Shown piece after piece: positions 34,897-43,543 of a stretch of DNA of 64,000 nt (positions are counted from its first letter, which is position 1; each line of letters begins with the position of its first letter). The stretch is from Haloglycomyces albus DSM 45210 (lineage in GTDB: Bacteria; Actinomycetota; Actinomycetes; Mycobacteriales; Micromonosporaceae). The stretch is from contig NZ_AZUQ01000001.1 of assembly GCF_000527155.1 (NCBI RefSeq), positions 2,742,168 to 2,806,167 of the forward strand. The letters are read 5' to 3'. The notes under the pieces were generated by a model that searched no databases, was not told the DNA's origin, and was given only the letters and a program-made list of their open reading frames with translations. The translations under genes were made by a program, and so were the position numbers.

Positions 34897-35874
34897 ATGT
34901 CCAAGATCTCGGCGGATGTGGCGATTATCGGTGCGGGGCCGACAGGGCTTTTTGCCGCCTATTACGCAGGATTCCGCGGTCTCAAAACGGCGATCGTCGA
35001 TTCGTTGCCGGAGGCCGGTGGGCAAGTGACGGCAATGTACCCCGAGAAATCGATTTACGACGTCGGTGGGTTCCCTGACATCAAGGGACGCGACCTGGTG
35101 GACAATCTGGTCGAACAGGCGGCTCCGTACGATCCCAAGTATTTCCTGGGCAGGCGCGCCGACACTTTGGAGCACACCGAGGACGGGCCGATTCTCGGAT
35201 TGAACGACGGAACTGAGATCGCTTGCGGATCGGTCATCATCACCGCCGGGCTGGGGAATTTTCGTTCGCGCCCGCTCCCGGCGGCGTCTGAGTTCGACGG
35301 AGACGGTATCGCCTATTTCGTACCGGAACTGAATGCGCACGCCGATCAAGACGTGGTCATCGTCGGTGGGGGAGATTCGGCGTTCGATTGGGCCTTGGCA
35401 CTCCATCCCATCGCCAACAGCGTCACTATGGTGCATAGACGTGACCGATTCCGAGCTCACGAACGCAGCATCGCACGCGTCCGCGATCTGGGGGTGCCTA
35501 TTCACGTCAACACCGAGATCGAAAAGATTCACGGTGAAGAACGGGTCTCGGGTGTGAGCCTTCGGTCGCAGGAGTCCGGCGTGCCCGATCATGTGCCTGC
35601 CGACACGATTGTGGCGGCGCTCGGATTCATCGCCGATTTGGGGCCGTTGAGGGAATGGGGCCTCGAACTGGATCGGCGGCATATCATCGTTGATTCCACC
35701 ATGGCGACCAACGTCCCCCGAATTTTCGCCGCTGGAGACATCGCGGACTATCGGGGCAAGGTCCGTCTCATCGCGACCGGTTTCGGGGAAGCGGCGACGG
35801 CGGTGAACAACGCCGTCATCAGCATGGACCCGTCAGCCCGGTTGTTCCCCGGGCATTCGAGCGACGTCGGTTGA
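34897..35874 (+). CDS. Ferredoxin/flavodoxin--NADP reductase, thioredoxin-reductase-like
   Basis: Homodimeric flavoprotein of about 325 residues, YumC type. The FAD loop IGAGPTGLFAAYYAG is near residue 10, the NADPH loop VGGGDSAFDWALAL near 155, and the second FAD site FAAGDIADYRGK near 280. The CxxC of true thioredoxin reductases is missing, which places it with ferredoxin reductases that feed electrons to monooxygenases or desaturases. I chose ATG 34897; GTG 34885 is in frame. It converges on the thiolase gene ten bases away, so a link to the lipid locus is possible. Confidence 0.9.
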   Translation: MSKISADVAIIGAGPTGLFAAYYAGFRGLKTAIVDSLPEAGGQVTAMYPEKSIYDVGGFPDIKGRDLVDNLVEQAAPYDPKYFLGRRADTLEHTEDGPILGLNDGTEIACGSVIITAGLGNFRSRPLPAASEFDGDGIAYFVPELNAHADQDVVIVGGGDSAFDWALALHPIANSVTMVHRRDRFRAHERSIARVRDLGVPIHVNTEIEKIHGEERVSGVSLRSQESGVPDHVPADTIVAALGFIADLGPLREWGLELDRRHIIVDSTMATNVPRIFAAGDIADYRGKVRLIATGFGEAATAVNNAVISMDPSARLFPGHSSDVG

Positions 35875-35884
35875 CGGATAAGCG

Positions 35885-37165
35885 CTAGCTACGGATAATC
35901 GCGGCGGTCCCTTGACCACCCGCCGCGCACACCGAGACGAGACCGAGCTTCCCTTTTTCGCCGGTCTGGTGCAGTAGTTTGGCGGTAGTGGCGATGATTC
36001 TGGCCCCGGTAGCGGCGAACGGGTGGCCGGTGGCCAAGGACGATCCGTTGACGTTGAGGCGGTCGCGAGCGACCGAACCCAATGCACCGTCGAGGTTCAG
36101 TCGATCGCGACAGAACTCGTCGTTCTCCCAGGCCTTGAGAGTCGCCAGAACTTGTGAGGCAAAGGCTTCATGGATTTCGATGAAGTCGAAGTCCTCGAGC
36201 GAGAGCTCGTTGCGTTCCAAGAGCCGCGGTACGGCAAAAACCGGGGCGGTGAGTAGTCCGTCGTCTCCATCGACGAAATCCACCGCTGCCGACTGCACAT
36301 CGACCAGATGCGCGAGGACGGGAAGGTCGTGTTCACGTGCCCACTCATCGCTGGACAACAGAACCGTTGCCGCGCCGTCGGACAGGGGAGTGGAGTTTCC
36401 TGCCGTCATCGTTCCCTCGCTGCCTCCGAAGGTGGGGGAGAGCTTGGTCAGCTTCTCCATGTTCGAATTCGGCCGCAGAATCTGATCGCGACGCTGATTT
36501 TCATATGGGGTCAAGAGATCGTCGAAGAAGCCCGCTTCGTATGCTGCGGCAAGACGCTGGTGACTGGTGGCGGCGAACTCATCCTGGTCGATTCGGCTGA
36601 TGCCCCATTCCTTGGCGGTCTGTGCTGCATGCTCTCCCATGGACAGACCGGTTCGAGGTTCGGCGTTTCGAGGCATGTCGGGAACCATGTGACTGGGACG
36701 CAGTCCGAGAACCGCTTTCATTTTGGCGCCGGTGCTCTTGGAATTGCGCGCATTGAGCAGTAGGCGACGCAGACGGTCGTTCAATCCCAAGGGAGCGTCG
36801 GAGGTGGTGTCCACTCCACCTGCGATTCCGGCATCGATTTGCCCGAGTGCGATCTTGTTGGACACGCCGATTGCCGTCTCCATGCCGGTGGTACAGGCCT
36901 TCTGGACATCATAGGCGGGAGTGGCGGGATCGAGCCTGCTGCCGAGTACGACCTCGCGAGCGAGGTTGAAGTCGCGGCTGTGCTTCAGCACGGCACCGGC
37001 GGAGAACTCGTCAAGCTTCAGCCCCGACAGATGGAATCGATCGATCAGACCGTCCAAGGCGGCGCTGAGCATGTCTTGATTCGACTTCGTTGCGTAGGGT
37101 CCGCCTTCCTTGGCGAAGGGGATTCGATTGCCGCCTACGATGGCGACCGGGCGAATGGTGGTCAT
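35885..37165 (-). CDS. Acetyl-CoA acyltransferase (thiolase), FadA2/FadI-like
   Basis: Thiolase of 426 residues that splits 3-ketoacyl-CoA with CoA in beta-oxidation. The acyl-accepting Cys lies in QKACTTGME (about residue 90), His in EIHEAFASQ and the second Cys in SVCAAGGQGTA near the C-terminus; all are intact. Divergent arrangement with fabG4-htdX matches the fadA2/fabG4/htdX locus of Mycobacterium tuberculosis (Rv0243, Rv0242c, Rv0241c). Two TTAC-n6-GTAA sites lie in the shared promoter. Confidence 0.93.
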   Translation of the reverse strand: MTTIRPVAIVGGNRIPFAKEGGPYATKSNQDMLSAALDGLIDRFHLSGLKLDEFSAGAVLKHSRDFNLAREVVLGSRLDPATPAYDVQKACTTGMETAIGVSNKIALGQIDAGIAGGVDTTSDAPLGLNDRLRRLLLNARNSKSTGAKMKAVLGLRPSHMVPDMPRNAEPRTGLSMGEHAAQTAKEWGISRIDQDEFAATSHQRLAAAYEAGFFDDLLTPYENQRRDQILRPNSNMEKLTKLSPTFGGSEGTMTAGNSTPLSDGAATVLLSSDEWAREHDLPVLAHLVDVQSAAVDFVDGDDGLLTAPVFAVPRLLERNELSLEDFDFIEIHEAFASQVLATLKAWENDEFCRDRLNLDGALGSVARDRLNVNGSSLATGHPFAATGARIIATTAKLLHQTGEKGKLGLVSVCAAGGQGTAAIIRS

Positions 37166-37181
37166 GGTGTCTACTCCTACC

Positions 37182-37211
37182 TTACTTGCGAGTAAGATTA
37201 CTTAGAAGTAA
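37182..37211. promoter_or_regulatory. Tandem operators between thiolase and fabG4
   Basis: TTACTTGCGAGTAA (37182-37195) and TTACTTAGAAGTAA (37198-37211), each a TTAC-n6-GTAA palindrome, offset by 16 bases. The same double layout occurs before the TetR/SCP2 genes at 40067. The TetR encoded at 39404 is the obvious candidate binder; this is inference. Confidence 0.75.
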
Positions 37212-37252
37212 TGTTACATTGAGATGTGAGTATTCCGCACCTGGGAGGGGTT

Positions 37253-38575
37253 ATGCCTGATCGATATGTACGGTTTGTCAATTCACGGATGGGGAAAGGG
37301 CTGGCCAAAAGACTCGGCCTACCACCCGCCGCCCCACTGCGACGATACACCGTGGGAGAAGCAGAGTTCATCGCCTCGGCCTCACTGGGCAGTGCCCCCG
37401 GCGGCACCTGTGAAGCGATTGCCAAGGAAACCCTGACCCAATGCGACATAACGATTCGTCGCCAATCGGACGACGACCGGATCGACGGAATCTTCTATGA
37501 CGCGAGTGGAATTCGTACGATCACGGATTTGAACGAGCTATACGAGTTCTTCCCCGCCCAACTGAGGCGATTGAACCGGAACGGCCGCGTGGTTATCGCA
37601 TCCGCTGCCCTGGACGACACCACCGAAAGCGACGAAGCCGTGATCGTGCAGACGGCGCTGGAAGGGTTCGCGCGAAGCCTCGGTAAGGAGGTCCGCCCGG
37701 GCGCCACAGTACAACTGATCCGCGTGCCTGCCGGAGCCGAGCAGCACCTCGCCGCGCCGCTCCGGTTCTTCTTTTCGCGACGCAGCGCTTTCGTATCCGG
37801 ACAGGTGGTGTCCTTGGACGCCCGCTGCACCGCGAGCGCGGACGGGTGGGACCTGAAAGGACAGACCGCCATCGTCACCGGGGCGGTAGGTGGAATCGGA
37901 CGTTCCACCGTCGAGGTTCTCGCCGCTTATGGCGCACATGTCGTCTGCGTCGACGTCCCGGCGGTGAAAAGCGAACTGGAAAAGCTGGCCCAGGAGATGA
38001 ATGGAACGGCGGTGGCCCTCGACGTCACCTCTGCCTCCGCGGCGACCGATCTGGCCGCCGCATTGCCGTCGGGCGCCGACGTCATCGTTCACAATGCCGG
38101 GATTACTCGCGACAAGACCTTGGCTCGGATGAGCAGAGAACAATGGCAGACGGTATTGGACATCAATTTGGAGGCTCCGCGTCGCATCACCAACGAGCTC
38201 CTCAACAGTGGCAAGCTGAATTCGGGCGCTCGCCAGGTCGTTCTGTCCTCGGTATCGGGAATAGCGGGTAACCGAGGCCAGAGCAACTACGCGACGTCTA
38301 AGGCGGGGCTGGTGGGCCTGACTCACGCCCTGGCGGGGCCCATGCGTGAGCGAGAAGGATCGGTCAACGCGATAGCGCCGGGTTTCATCGAAACGAAGAT
38401 GACCGCCAAGATGCCGACCATGACGCGTGAGGTGGCTCGGCGTCTTTCCTCATTGGGGCAGGGCGGTAGCAGTGTCGATGTAGCCGAGACCATCGGATGG
38501 CTCAGCTTGCCGGGATCGCGTGCCGTGAACGGACAAACGGTCCGCGTATGTGGGCAGAATCTGATGGGGGCGTGA
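37253..38575 (+). CDS. fabG4: High-molecular-weight 3-oxoacyl-ACP/CoA reductase, FabG4-like
   Basis: Short-chain dehydrogenase of 440 residues with two Rossmann units. The N-terminal unit (1-195) has lost the cofactor loop, as in FabG4. The C-terminal unit (about 200-440) has TGAVGGIGRST, the HNAGITRDKTLARM segment, and the catalytic Ser, Tyr and Lys in SSVSGIAGNRGQSNYATSKAG taken in parts. FabG4 reduces long-chain 3-ketoacyl-CoA with NADH. ATG 37253 follows GGGAGGGG. Its stop is one base before the htdX start, so they are coupled. Confidence 0.92.
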   Translation: MPDRYVRFVNSRMGKGLAKRLGLPPAAPLRRYTVGEAEFIASASLGSAPGGTCEAIAKETLTQCDITIRRQSDDDRIDGIFYDASGIRTITDLNELYEFFPAQLRRLNRNGRVVIASAALDDTTESDEAVIVQTALEGFARSLGKEVRPGATVQLIRVPAGAEQHLAAPLRFFFSRRSAFVSGQVVSLDARCTASADGWDLKGQTAIVTGAVGGIGRSTVEVLAAYGAHVVCVDVPAVKSELEKLAQEMNGTAVALDVTSASAATDLAAALPSGADVIVHNAGITRDKTLARMSREQWQTVLDINLEAPRRITNELLNSGKLNSGARQVVLSSVSGIAGNRGQSNYATSKAGLVGLTHALAGPMREREGSVNAIAPGFIETKMTAKMPTMTREVARRLSSLGQGGSSVDVAETIGWLSLPGSRAVNGQTVRVCGQNLMGA

Positions 38576-38576
38576 C

Positions 38577-39440
38577 ATGGTGGAGACGACTGCGGCTACG
38601 CGCGGATGGATACTCTGGCGTGGGATGCGCGATTTTCTACGCCGCTATCCCGATCCCATGCGAGCCGGATTGCCCGAGGTTCGCCGTGAACTGCGTGACG
38701 TCCACGTTGATCGCGCGGCGCTGCGCGAGTTCAATTCGGTATGTGGCTTCCGGGACTCGGCGAATCTGCCGTTTACCTACCCGCACATCCTCGCCTTCAA
38801 AACTCAGATGCGGATTATGATGTCGTCGGAATTTCCGATGGCCGTCACTGGAATGCTGCACCTGTCCAACGTCACTCGCCAGTACCGGCCCATTGGGGTC
38901 GGCGACCATTTCGACCTGCACGTGTGGGCCGATAATCTCAGCGCTCATCGAAAAGGCGTCACCGTTGACCTACGTACCGAGGCACGGCTGGCCGGCGAGG
39001 TGGTGTGGAGCGAGACGAGTACGTATCTCCGCCTGTTGCCCAAATCGGGCCCTCGTCCACCTAAGAAGGGTGGAAGTGAGGAGCCCGAGCTGGAAAGCGA
39101 CCGGGAATGGTTTGTACCCGCTCGTCTGGGGCGTGACTATGCCGCCGTGTCAGGCGATTACAACCCGATTCACGTCTCGCGGACCATGGCGCGAATGATG
39201 GGAAACAAAGATCTGATAGCCCAAGGGATGTGGGGACTTTCCCGCGCCGTCGCGGAAGTGGAGCCCACCGGGTCAATGGAGGACCGCAAAGTCGAAGTCG
39301 AGTTTCGCCGTCCGATCGTGTTGCGGCAAAAGATCGGCTTCTACGGTGACTCCACGGAGTACCGAGACGATTTCGCCCTGGTGCGACTGGCAGACGGCAA
39401 GGCTTATTTGCGGGGTCGGGTCGAGTTCGACTTGGGCTGA
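38577..39440 (+). CDS. htdX: MaoC-like 3-hydroxyacyl dehydratase, HtdX-like
   Basis: Double-hotdog enzyme of 287 residues. The second hotdog has the hydratase-2 motif YAAVSGDYNPIHVS with the catalytic Asp/His pair; the first lacks it, as expected for HtdX. It hydrates enoyl or dehydrates 3-hydroxyacyl thioesters, acting next to FabG4. The last 37 bases overlap the convergent TetR gene, so the two transcripts are antisense at their ends. Confidence 0.9.
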   Translation: MVETTAATRGWILWRGMRDFLRRYPDPMRAGLPEVRRELRDVHVDRAALREFNSVCGFRDSANLPFTYPHILAFKTQMRIMMSSEFPMAVTGMLHLSNVTRQYRPIGVGDHFDLHVWADNLSAHRKGVTVDLRTEARLAGEVVWSETSTYLRLLPKSGPRPPKKGGSEEPELESDREWFVPARLGRDYAAVSGDYNPIHVSRTMARMMGNKDLIAQGMWGLSRAVAEVEPTGSMEDRKVEVEFRRPIVLRQKIGFYGDSTEYRDDFALVRLADGKAYLRGRVEFDLG

Positions 39441-40033
39441 GTATCAAAAATAAGCGCGAGTCCCGGCCACATGAGGTCCATGAGTCGACCGGAAACGTCC
39501 TCTACGGTGACGTCGGGTTGTTCGAGCATGTAATCGGCCAGGGACTCGCAGGCTCCTACCAGGGTATGGGCGGCGAGCTTCGTTTCGGCGTCGATATCGG
39601 GGCGGTAGTGGGCAAGCAGGCCGGCGATCATGGTCGTCATGTTGCTGCGGAGTTCGTCGACTTCGCTGCTGACCGGTTCTCCCAGTGAACGGGCGCGCCG
39701 ATAGAGTACGGACCAGGCGCCACGGTGTTGGTCGATGAAACTCAAAAAGGCCCGGATACCGTTCCACAGGTCGTCTTTGGGAGAGCCGCCGCGCGCCACT
39801 GCTTCGGTGATCATCGTTATGAGTCGGTCGGACTCCCGTCGAATGCAAGCGATGAACAGCCCTTCCTTCGACTCGAAGTAAAGGTATAGCATGGGCTTCG
39901 AGATACCGCAGTTTCGGGCGATCTCGGCCATCCCAGCGGCGTGGAAGCCGTCACGAGCGAAGATCGGTACGGCGGCGTCCAGCATTTGCTGTTCCCGTTC
40001 CCGGCGTGGGATGCGCTTTCTGGTCGTGGTCAC
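39404..40033 (-). CDS. TetR-family regulator of the lipid locus
   Basis: Repressor of 209 residues. The helix-turn-helix at about 15-60 reads GFHAAGMAEIARNCGISKPM then LYLYFESKEGLF; the C-terminal ligand domain resembles regulators that sense acyl-CoA. It is divergent from the SCP2 gene, and two TTAC-n6-GTAA palindromes lie 34-63 bases before its start. I infer that it represses itself, the SCP2/fadE/fadD/GMC genes and the thiolase/fabG4 promoter. An acyl-CoA ligand is plausible but unproven. Confidence 0.9.
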   Translation of the reverse strand: MTTTRKRIPRREREQQMLDAAVPIFARDGFHAAGMAEIARNCGISKPMLYLYFESKEGLFIACIRRESDRLITMITEAVARGGSPKDDLWNGIRAFLSFIDQHRGAWSVLYRRARSLGEPVSSEVDELRSNMTTMIAGLLAHYRPDIDAETKLAAHTLVGACESLADYMLEQPDVTVEDVSGRLMDLMWPGLALIFDTQPKSNSTRPRK

Positions 40034-40066
40034 AAATTTTCTCCCGTGTAGTCTTGCCAGTCTATC

Positions 40067-40096
40067 TTACTCTGGGGTAAGGTTACGCCCAAGTAA
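40067..40096. promoter_or_regulatory. Tandem operators between TetR and SCP2 genes
   Basis: TTACTCTGGGGTAA (40067-40080) and TTACGCCCAAGTAA (40083-40096), again TTAC-n6-GTAA with a 16-base offset, identical in geometry to 37182-37211. Confidence 0.75.
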
Positions 40097-40139
40097 TAAG
40101 AGTATTGCTCAAGGGCAATATTGAGAATTGGAGATTACC

Positions 40140-40595
40140 ATGAGTGATAATCCGATTGCTGATGTCGATTTTGCAACGATAAGTCCCAGCGATTTCGCGC
40201 AGCTGGTCAAAAGCACCCCGAAGAGTCAGATTAACGAGCTCATGGGGCAGGAAGAGATCCGCGCCGCGGTTCTGGACGCCATCTTCGACCGGATGGGTAG
40301 TCAATATAAGGGCTCCCGTAAAACAAGTGCCGTCGTGCATTGGAAGATACTCGATCGACCCGACGGTGAATACGATCTTTATGAAACCGTACTCGACAAT
40401 GGGGAGTGCGTCGTTAATAAAGACGGTGATCGAGACCCTCGCGTCACAATCAAGCTCAACGCCGAGCAATTCCTCAACCTTGCCTCCGGCAACGGTTCAC
40501 CGCCCATGATGTTCTTCAGTGGAAAATTGAAGCTCCAGGGCGACGTAGGGTTTGCCGCCAGTCTCGGCAACCTGTTCAACATTCCCAAAGCGTAG
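40140..40595 (+). CDS. SCP2 sterol-transfer-domain protein
   Basis: Protein of 151 residues. The SCP2 lipid-binding fold spans about 45-145 and includes VVHWKILDRPDGEYDLYE and FFSGKLKLQGD, the strand-turn segment typical of the family. Such proteins carry lipids or present them to enzymes. ATG 40140 follows GGAG by seven bases; the earlier TTG is less likely. It is the first gene of the run to the GMC oxidoreductase, directly after the tandem operators. Confidence 0.85.
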   Translation: MSDNPIADVDFATISPSDFAQLVKSTPKSQINELMGQEEIRAAVLDAIFDRMGSQYKGSRKTSAVVHWKILDRPDGEYDLYETVLDNGECVVNKDGDRDPRVTIKLNAEQFLNLASGNGSPPMMFFSGKLKLQGDVGFAASLGNLFNIPKA

Positions 40596-40692
40596 AAGGC
40601 CGGTTTCTCGGAGGTCCGGCTCCGGCATCGGTCGTGATTGTATTCGGCGGTGTCGGCCTGTCACTTCTAAATCGATTATTAGGAAATAAAGC

Positions 40693-41925
40693 ATGTCAGA
40701 GTCTTTCAATCTTGAACTCAGTGAAGAGCACGAAGACATTCGGGACTGGGTTCACGGTTTTGCCGCTGATGTCATACGGCCGGCCGCCGCCGAATGGGAC
40801 GAGCGAGAGGAAACTCCGTGGCCCATCATTCAAGAAGCGGCCAAGATCGGTCTGTACGGTCTCGAAGCGCTAGTGCAGTTCTGGAGCGACGACACCGGAC
40901 TGCAACTGCAGCTGGTTAATGAAGAACTGTTCTGGGGCGATGCCGGAATCGGAATGGCCATCTTCGGTTCGACCCTCGCGGCAGCGGGCATTTACGCCAA
41001 TGGAACTCCCGAACAGATCGTGGAATGGATTCCACAGTGTTTCGGGGACGAGAACGACCCGAAGGTCGGAGCGTTCTGCTCCAGTGAACCCGAAGCGGGG
41101 TCCGACGTCGCAGCCATGCGCACCCGGGCGAAATACAACGAAGTCGACGACACGTGGACCCTGCGCGGCCAAAAAGCCTGGATCACCAACGGCGGCATCG
41201 CCAATATCCACGTCGTCATGGCCGTCGTCGATCCGGAACTGGGAACCAAGGGGCACGCCGCCTTCGTCATTCCGCCCGGTACCCCCGGCCTGGACAGTCC
41301 GTCGAAGGTCAAAAAACACGGATTGCGCGCGTCCCACACCGCCGACGTATTTCTCGACGAAGTGACCGTACCCGGTTCGTGCCTGCTCGGCGGAAAAGAA
41401 AAACTGGACGAACGACTTGCCCGAGCACACGAGAGGCGCCGTAACCCCGACGCGGCCAAAACCAAGAACCCTTCCATGTCGACGTTCGAGGTCTCCCGAC
41501 CCACCGTAGGCGCGCAAGCGCTCGGAATCGCCCGTGCCGCCTATGAACACTCCCTCGAATACGCGAGTGAGCGCCACCAATTCGGGCGGCCCATCATTTC
41601 CAATCAAGCCATCGGGTTCACGCTGGCCGACATGAAGACCGAAATCGACGCGGCCCGTCTACTGGTGTGGCGCGCCGCCTGGATGGCCCGAAACGGAGGC
41701 GGATTCACCTCCGGAGAAGGCTCGATGGCCAAACTAAAGGCCAGCGAAGTGGCCGTCTGGGCCACCGAACGCGCGATTCAGATATACGGCGGAGCGGGCT
41801 ACAGCCGCGAAAACCCCGTCGAACGCTTGGCCCGCGACGCCAAGATCTACACCATCTTTGAAGGCACGTCAGAGATTCAGCGTCTCGTCATCGCACGGGC
41901 GATCTCGGGAATGGACCTTAAATGA
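40693..41925 (+). CDS. Acyl-CoA dehydrogenase
   Basis: FAD enzyme of 410 residues for the first step of acyl-CoA beta-oxidation. FCSSEPEAGSDVA and KAWITNGG are the two family signatures; RHQFGRPI binds FAD; the catalytic base is Glu in IFEGTSEIQ near 395. A charged insert near 235-260 is unusual in length but in frame. Its stop overlaps the next gene (ATGA), so it is coupled with the acyl-CoA synthetase. Chain length or sterol specificity cannot be told. Confidence 0.94.
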   Translation: MSESFNLELSEEHEDIRDWVHGFAADVIRPAAAEWDEREETPWPIIQEAAKIGLYGLEALVQFWSDDTGLQLQLVNEELFWGDAGIGMAIFGSTLAAAGIYANGTPEQIVEWIPQCFGDENDPKVGAFCSSEPEAGSDVAAMRTRAKYNEVDDTWTLRGQKAWITNGGIANIHVVMAVVDPELGTKGHAAFVIPPGTPGLDSPSKVKKHGLRASHTADVFLDEVTVPGSCLLGGKEKLDERLARAHERRRNPDAAKTKNPSMSTFEVSRPTVGAQALGIARAAYEHSLEYASERHQFGRPIISNQAIGFTLADMKTEIDAARLLVWRAAWMARNGGGFTSGEGSMAKLKASEVAVWATERAIQIYGGAGYSRENPVERLARDAKIYTIFEGTSEIQRLVIARAISGMDLK

Positions 41926-43535
41926 GTGGTAGCCGACTCGCCGGTCGTTTCGGAGTGGGATTCCACATCCCACTCACCATGGCCAGACGTGGAATCCTCA
42001 ATCCGGGGCGCCCCATACGGTTGCTCAAACAGCTGTATTCACTGGCGCGATGGGGAATAAGTCCGGTAGGCGCATTCCGCGCCAACGCTGCCCGGGTACC
42101 GCACCACACCGCCGTGATCGATCCATGGGGCAGCCTCACCCACCGCGAACTGTTCGACCGGTCCACCCGACTGGCGCACGCGATACCGAAACTGCACGAG
42201 AAACCGCGACTCGGGCTACTGTGCCGAAACCACCGGGGGTTTCTTCAAACCGTCATCGCCGCCTCCCACCTCGGCTGCGACATCGTACTTCTCAATACCG
42301 GTGCCAGTCCTACGCAGTTGAAATCCGTCATCGAAGAGCAGGAGATCAACGTACTCATCGCCGATGCGGAGTTCCTCGAAGGCATCACCATGCCGTCGCA
42401 CACCCGCATCGTCACCACGGGAAACGACGGTCCCGACCTCACCCTCGAAGACGTCATCGCCCCGGAACGGGCCACCACCATCCCACCGGCGAAAAAACAA
42501 GGACGAACGATCGTCCTCACCTCGGGTACGACCGGGACGCCCAAAGGCGCTCGACGGCCGCACCCGAAGCTGCGCTCCTTGACGGCAATGCTGTCGCGCA
42601 TACCTCTGCGGGTCGGAGACAACGTCCACATTGCCGCGCCGCTGTTTCACACGTGGGGATACGCGGCGATGCAGTTGACGATGGCGGTTCGAGGAACGTT
42701 TGTCTTCACCGGAAAGTTCGATCCGAACACCTCGCTTCAGGCTCTCGCGAAACATCAGTGCCAGGCGGCGTTTGCGGTTCCGGTGATGTTGCAGCGCATG
42801 TTGGAATTGCCTGACCGTGAACGGCAGCAACACCACCTGCGCGCCCTGCGTGCGATCGCGGTGAGCGGATCACGCCTCCCTCCCGAGCTGGCGATCCGCT
42901 TCATGGACGAGTTTTCCGATGTGCTGTACAACCTCTACGGGTCGACCGAGGTCTCCTGGGCGGCCATTGCCGGTCCAAAACAACTGCGACAGGCGCCCGA
43001 CTGTGCGGGTACGCCTCCGTTCGGGACGGTCCTACGGTTGTTGGACGATGCGGATCGGCCGGTGAAGAAGGGTGACAGTGGCCGCATCTTCGTTGGTAAT
43101 GAAATGCTCTTCGAAGGTTATGTGTCGCATAAGTCGCCGAACCGGCACTCCAATATGCTCCATACAGGCGACTACGGTCATATAAATTCATACGGGTCCC
43201 TCGTGGTGGAAGGGCGCACGGACGACATGATCGTGTCCGGCGGCGAGAATGTCATGCCGCGTGAAGTCGAAGAGTGCATCGGCAGGATGCCCGAGGTGGC
43301 GGACAATATCGCCATTGGAGTCGACGACGTCGATTTCGGCCAACGTTTGGCGGTTTTCGTGGTGGTCAAAGACGAATGGGAACTGGACGCCGCCACTCTC
43401 AAGCACCGCGTGAAAAGCCGTCTGGCGGCCCATAGCGTGCCGCGTGATATATATTTCGTTGAATCCATACCCCGGAACGCGACGGGAAAGGTTCCCGTGC
43501 AGAGCCTCCGTGAGCAAATCGCCGCAAGAGAATAG
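41922..43535 (+). CDS. AMP-binding acyl-CoA synthetase, FadD-like
   Basis: Adenylating enzyme of 537 residues that activates a carboxylic acid with ATP and CoA. The P-loop-like VLTSGTTGTPKGARRP is near 195, YGSTEVSW near 330, TGDYGHI and the hinge GRTDDMIVSGGENVMPREVE near 425-445, and the C-terminal catalytic Lys in PRNATGKVP. All core motifs are present. It belongs with the dehydrogenase and the GMC enzyme. The substrate is probably a fatty or steroid-derived acid. Confidence 0.93.
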   Translation: MSGSRLAGRFGVGFHIPLTMARRGILNPGRPIRLLKQLYSLARWGISPVGAFRANAARVPHHTAVIDPWGSLTHRELFDRSTRLAHAIPKLHEKPRLGLLCRNHRGFLQTVIAASHLGCDIVLLNTGASPTQLKSVIEEQEINVLIADAEFLEGITMPSHTRIVTTGNDGPDLTLEDVIAPERATTIPPAKKQGRTIVLTSGTTGTPKGARRPHPKLRSLTAMLSRIPLRVGDNVHIAAPLFHTWGYAAMQLTMAVRGTFVFTGKFDPNTSLQALAKHQCQAAFAVPVMLQRMLELPDRERQQHHLRALRAIAVSGSRLPPELAIRFMDEFSDVLYNLYGSTEVSWAAIAGPKQLRQAPDCAGTPPFGTVLRLLDDADRPVKKGDSGRIFVGNEMLFEGYVSHKSPNRHSNMLHTGDYGHINSYGSLVVEGRTDDMIVSGGENVMPREVEECIGRMPEVADNIAIGVDDVDFGQRLAVFVVVKDEWELDAATLKHRVKSRLAAHSVPRDIYFVESIPRNATGKVPVQSLREQIAARE

Positions 43536-43543
43536 GATCGATC

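Noticed and set aside
33639-34904. 421-codon minus ORF opposite the MFS gene
   Set aside because: Arg/His/Gln-rich antisense frame; the plus strand encodes a clear membrane transporter.
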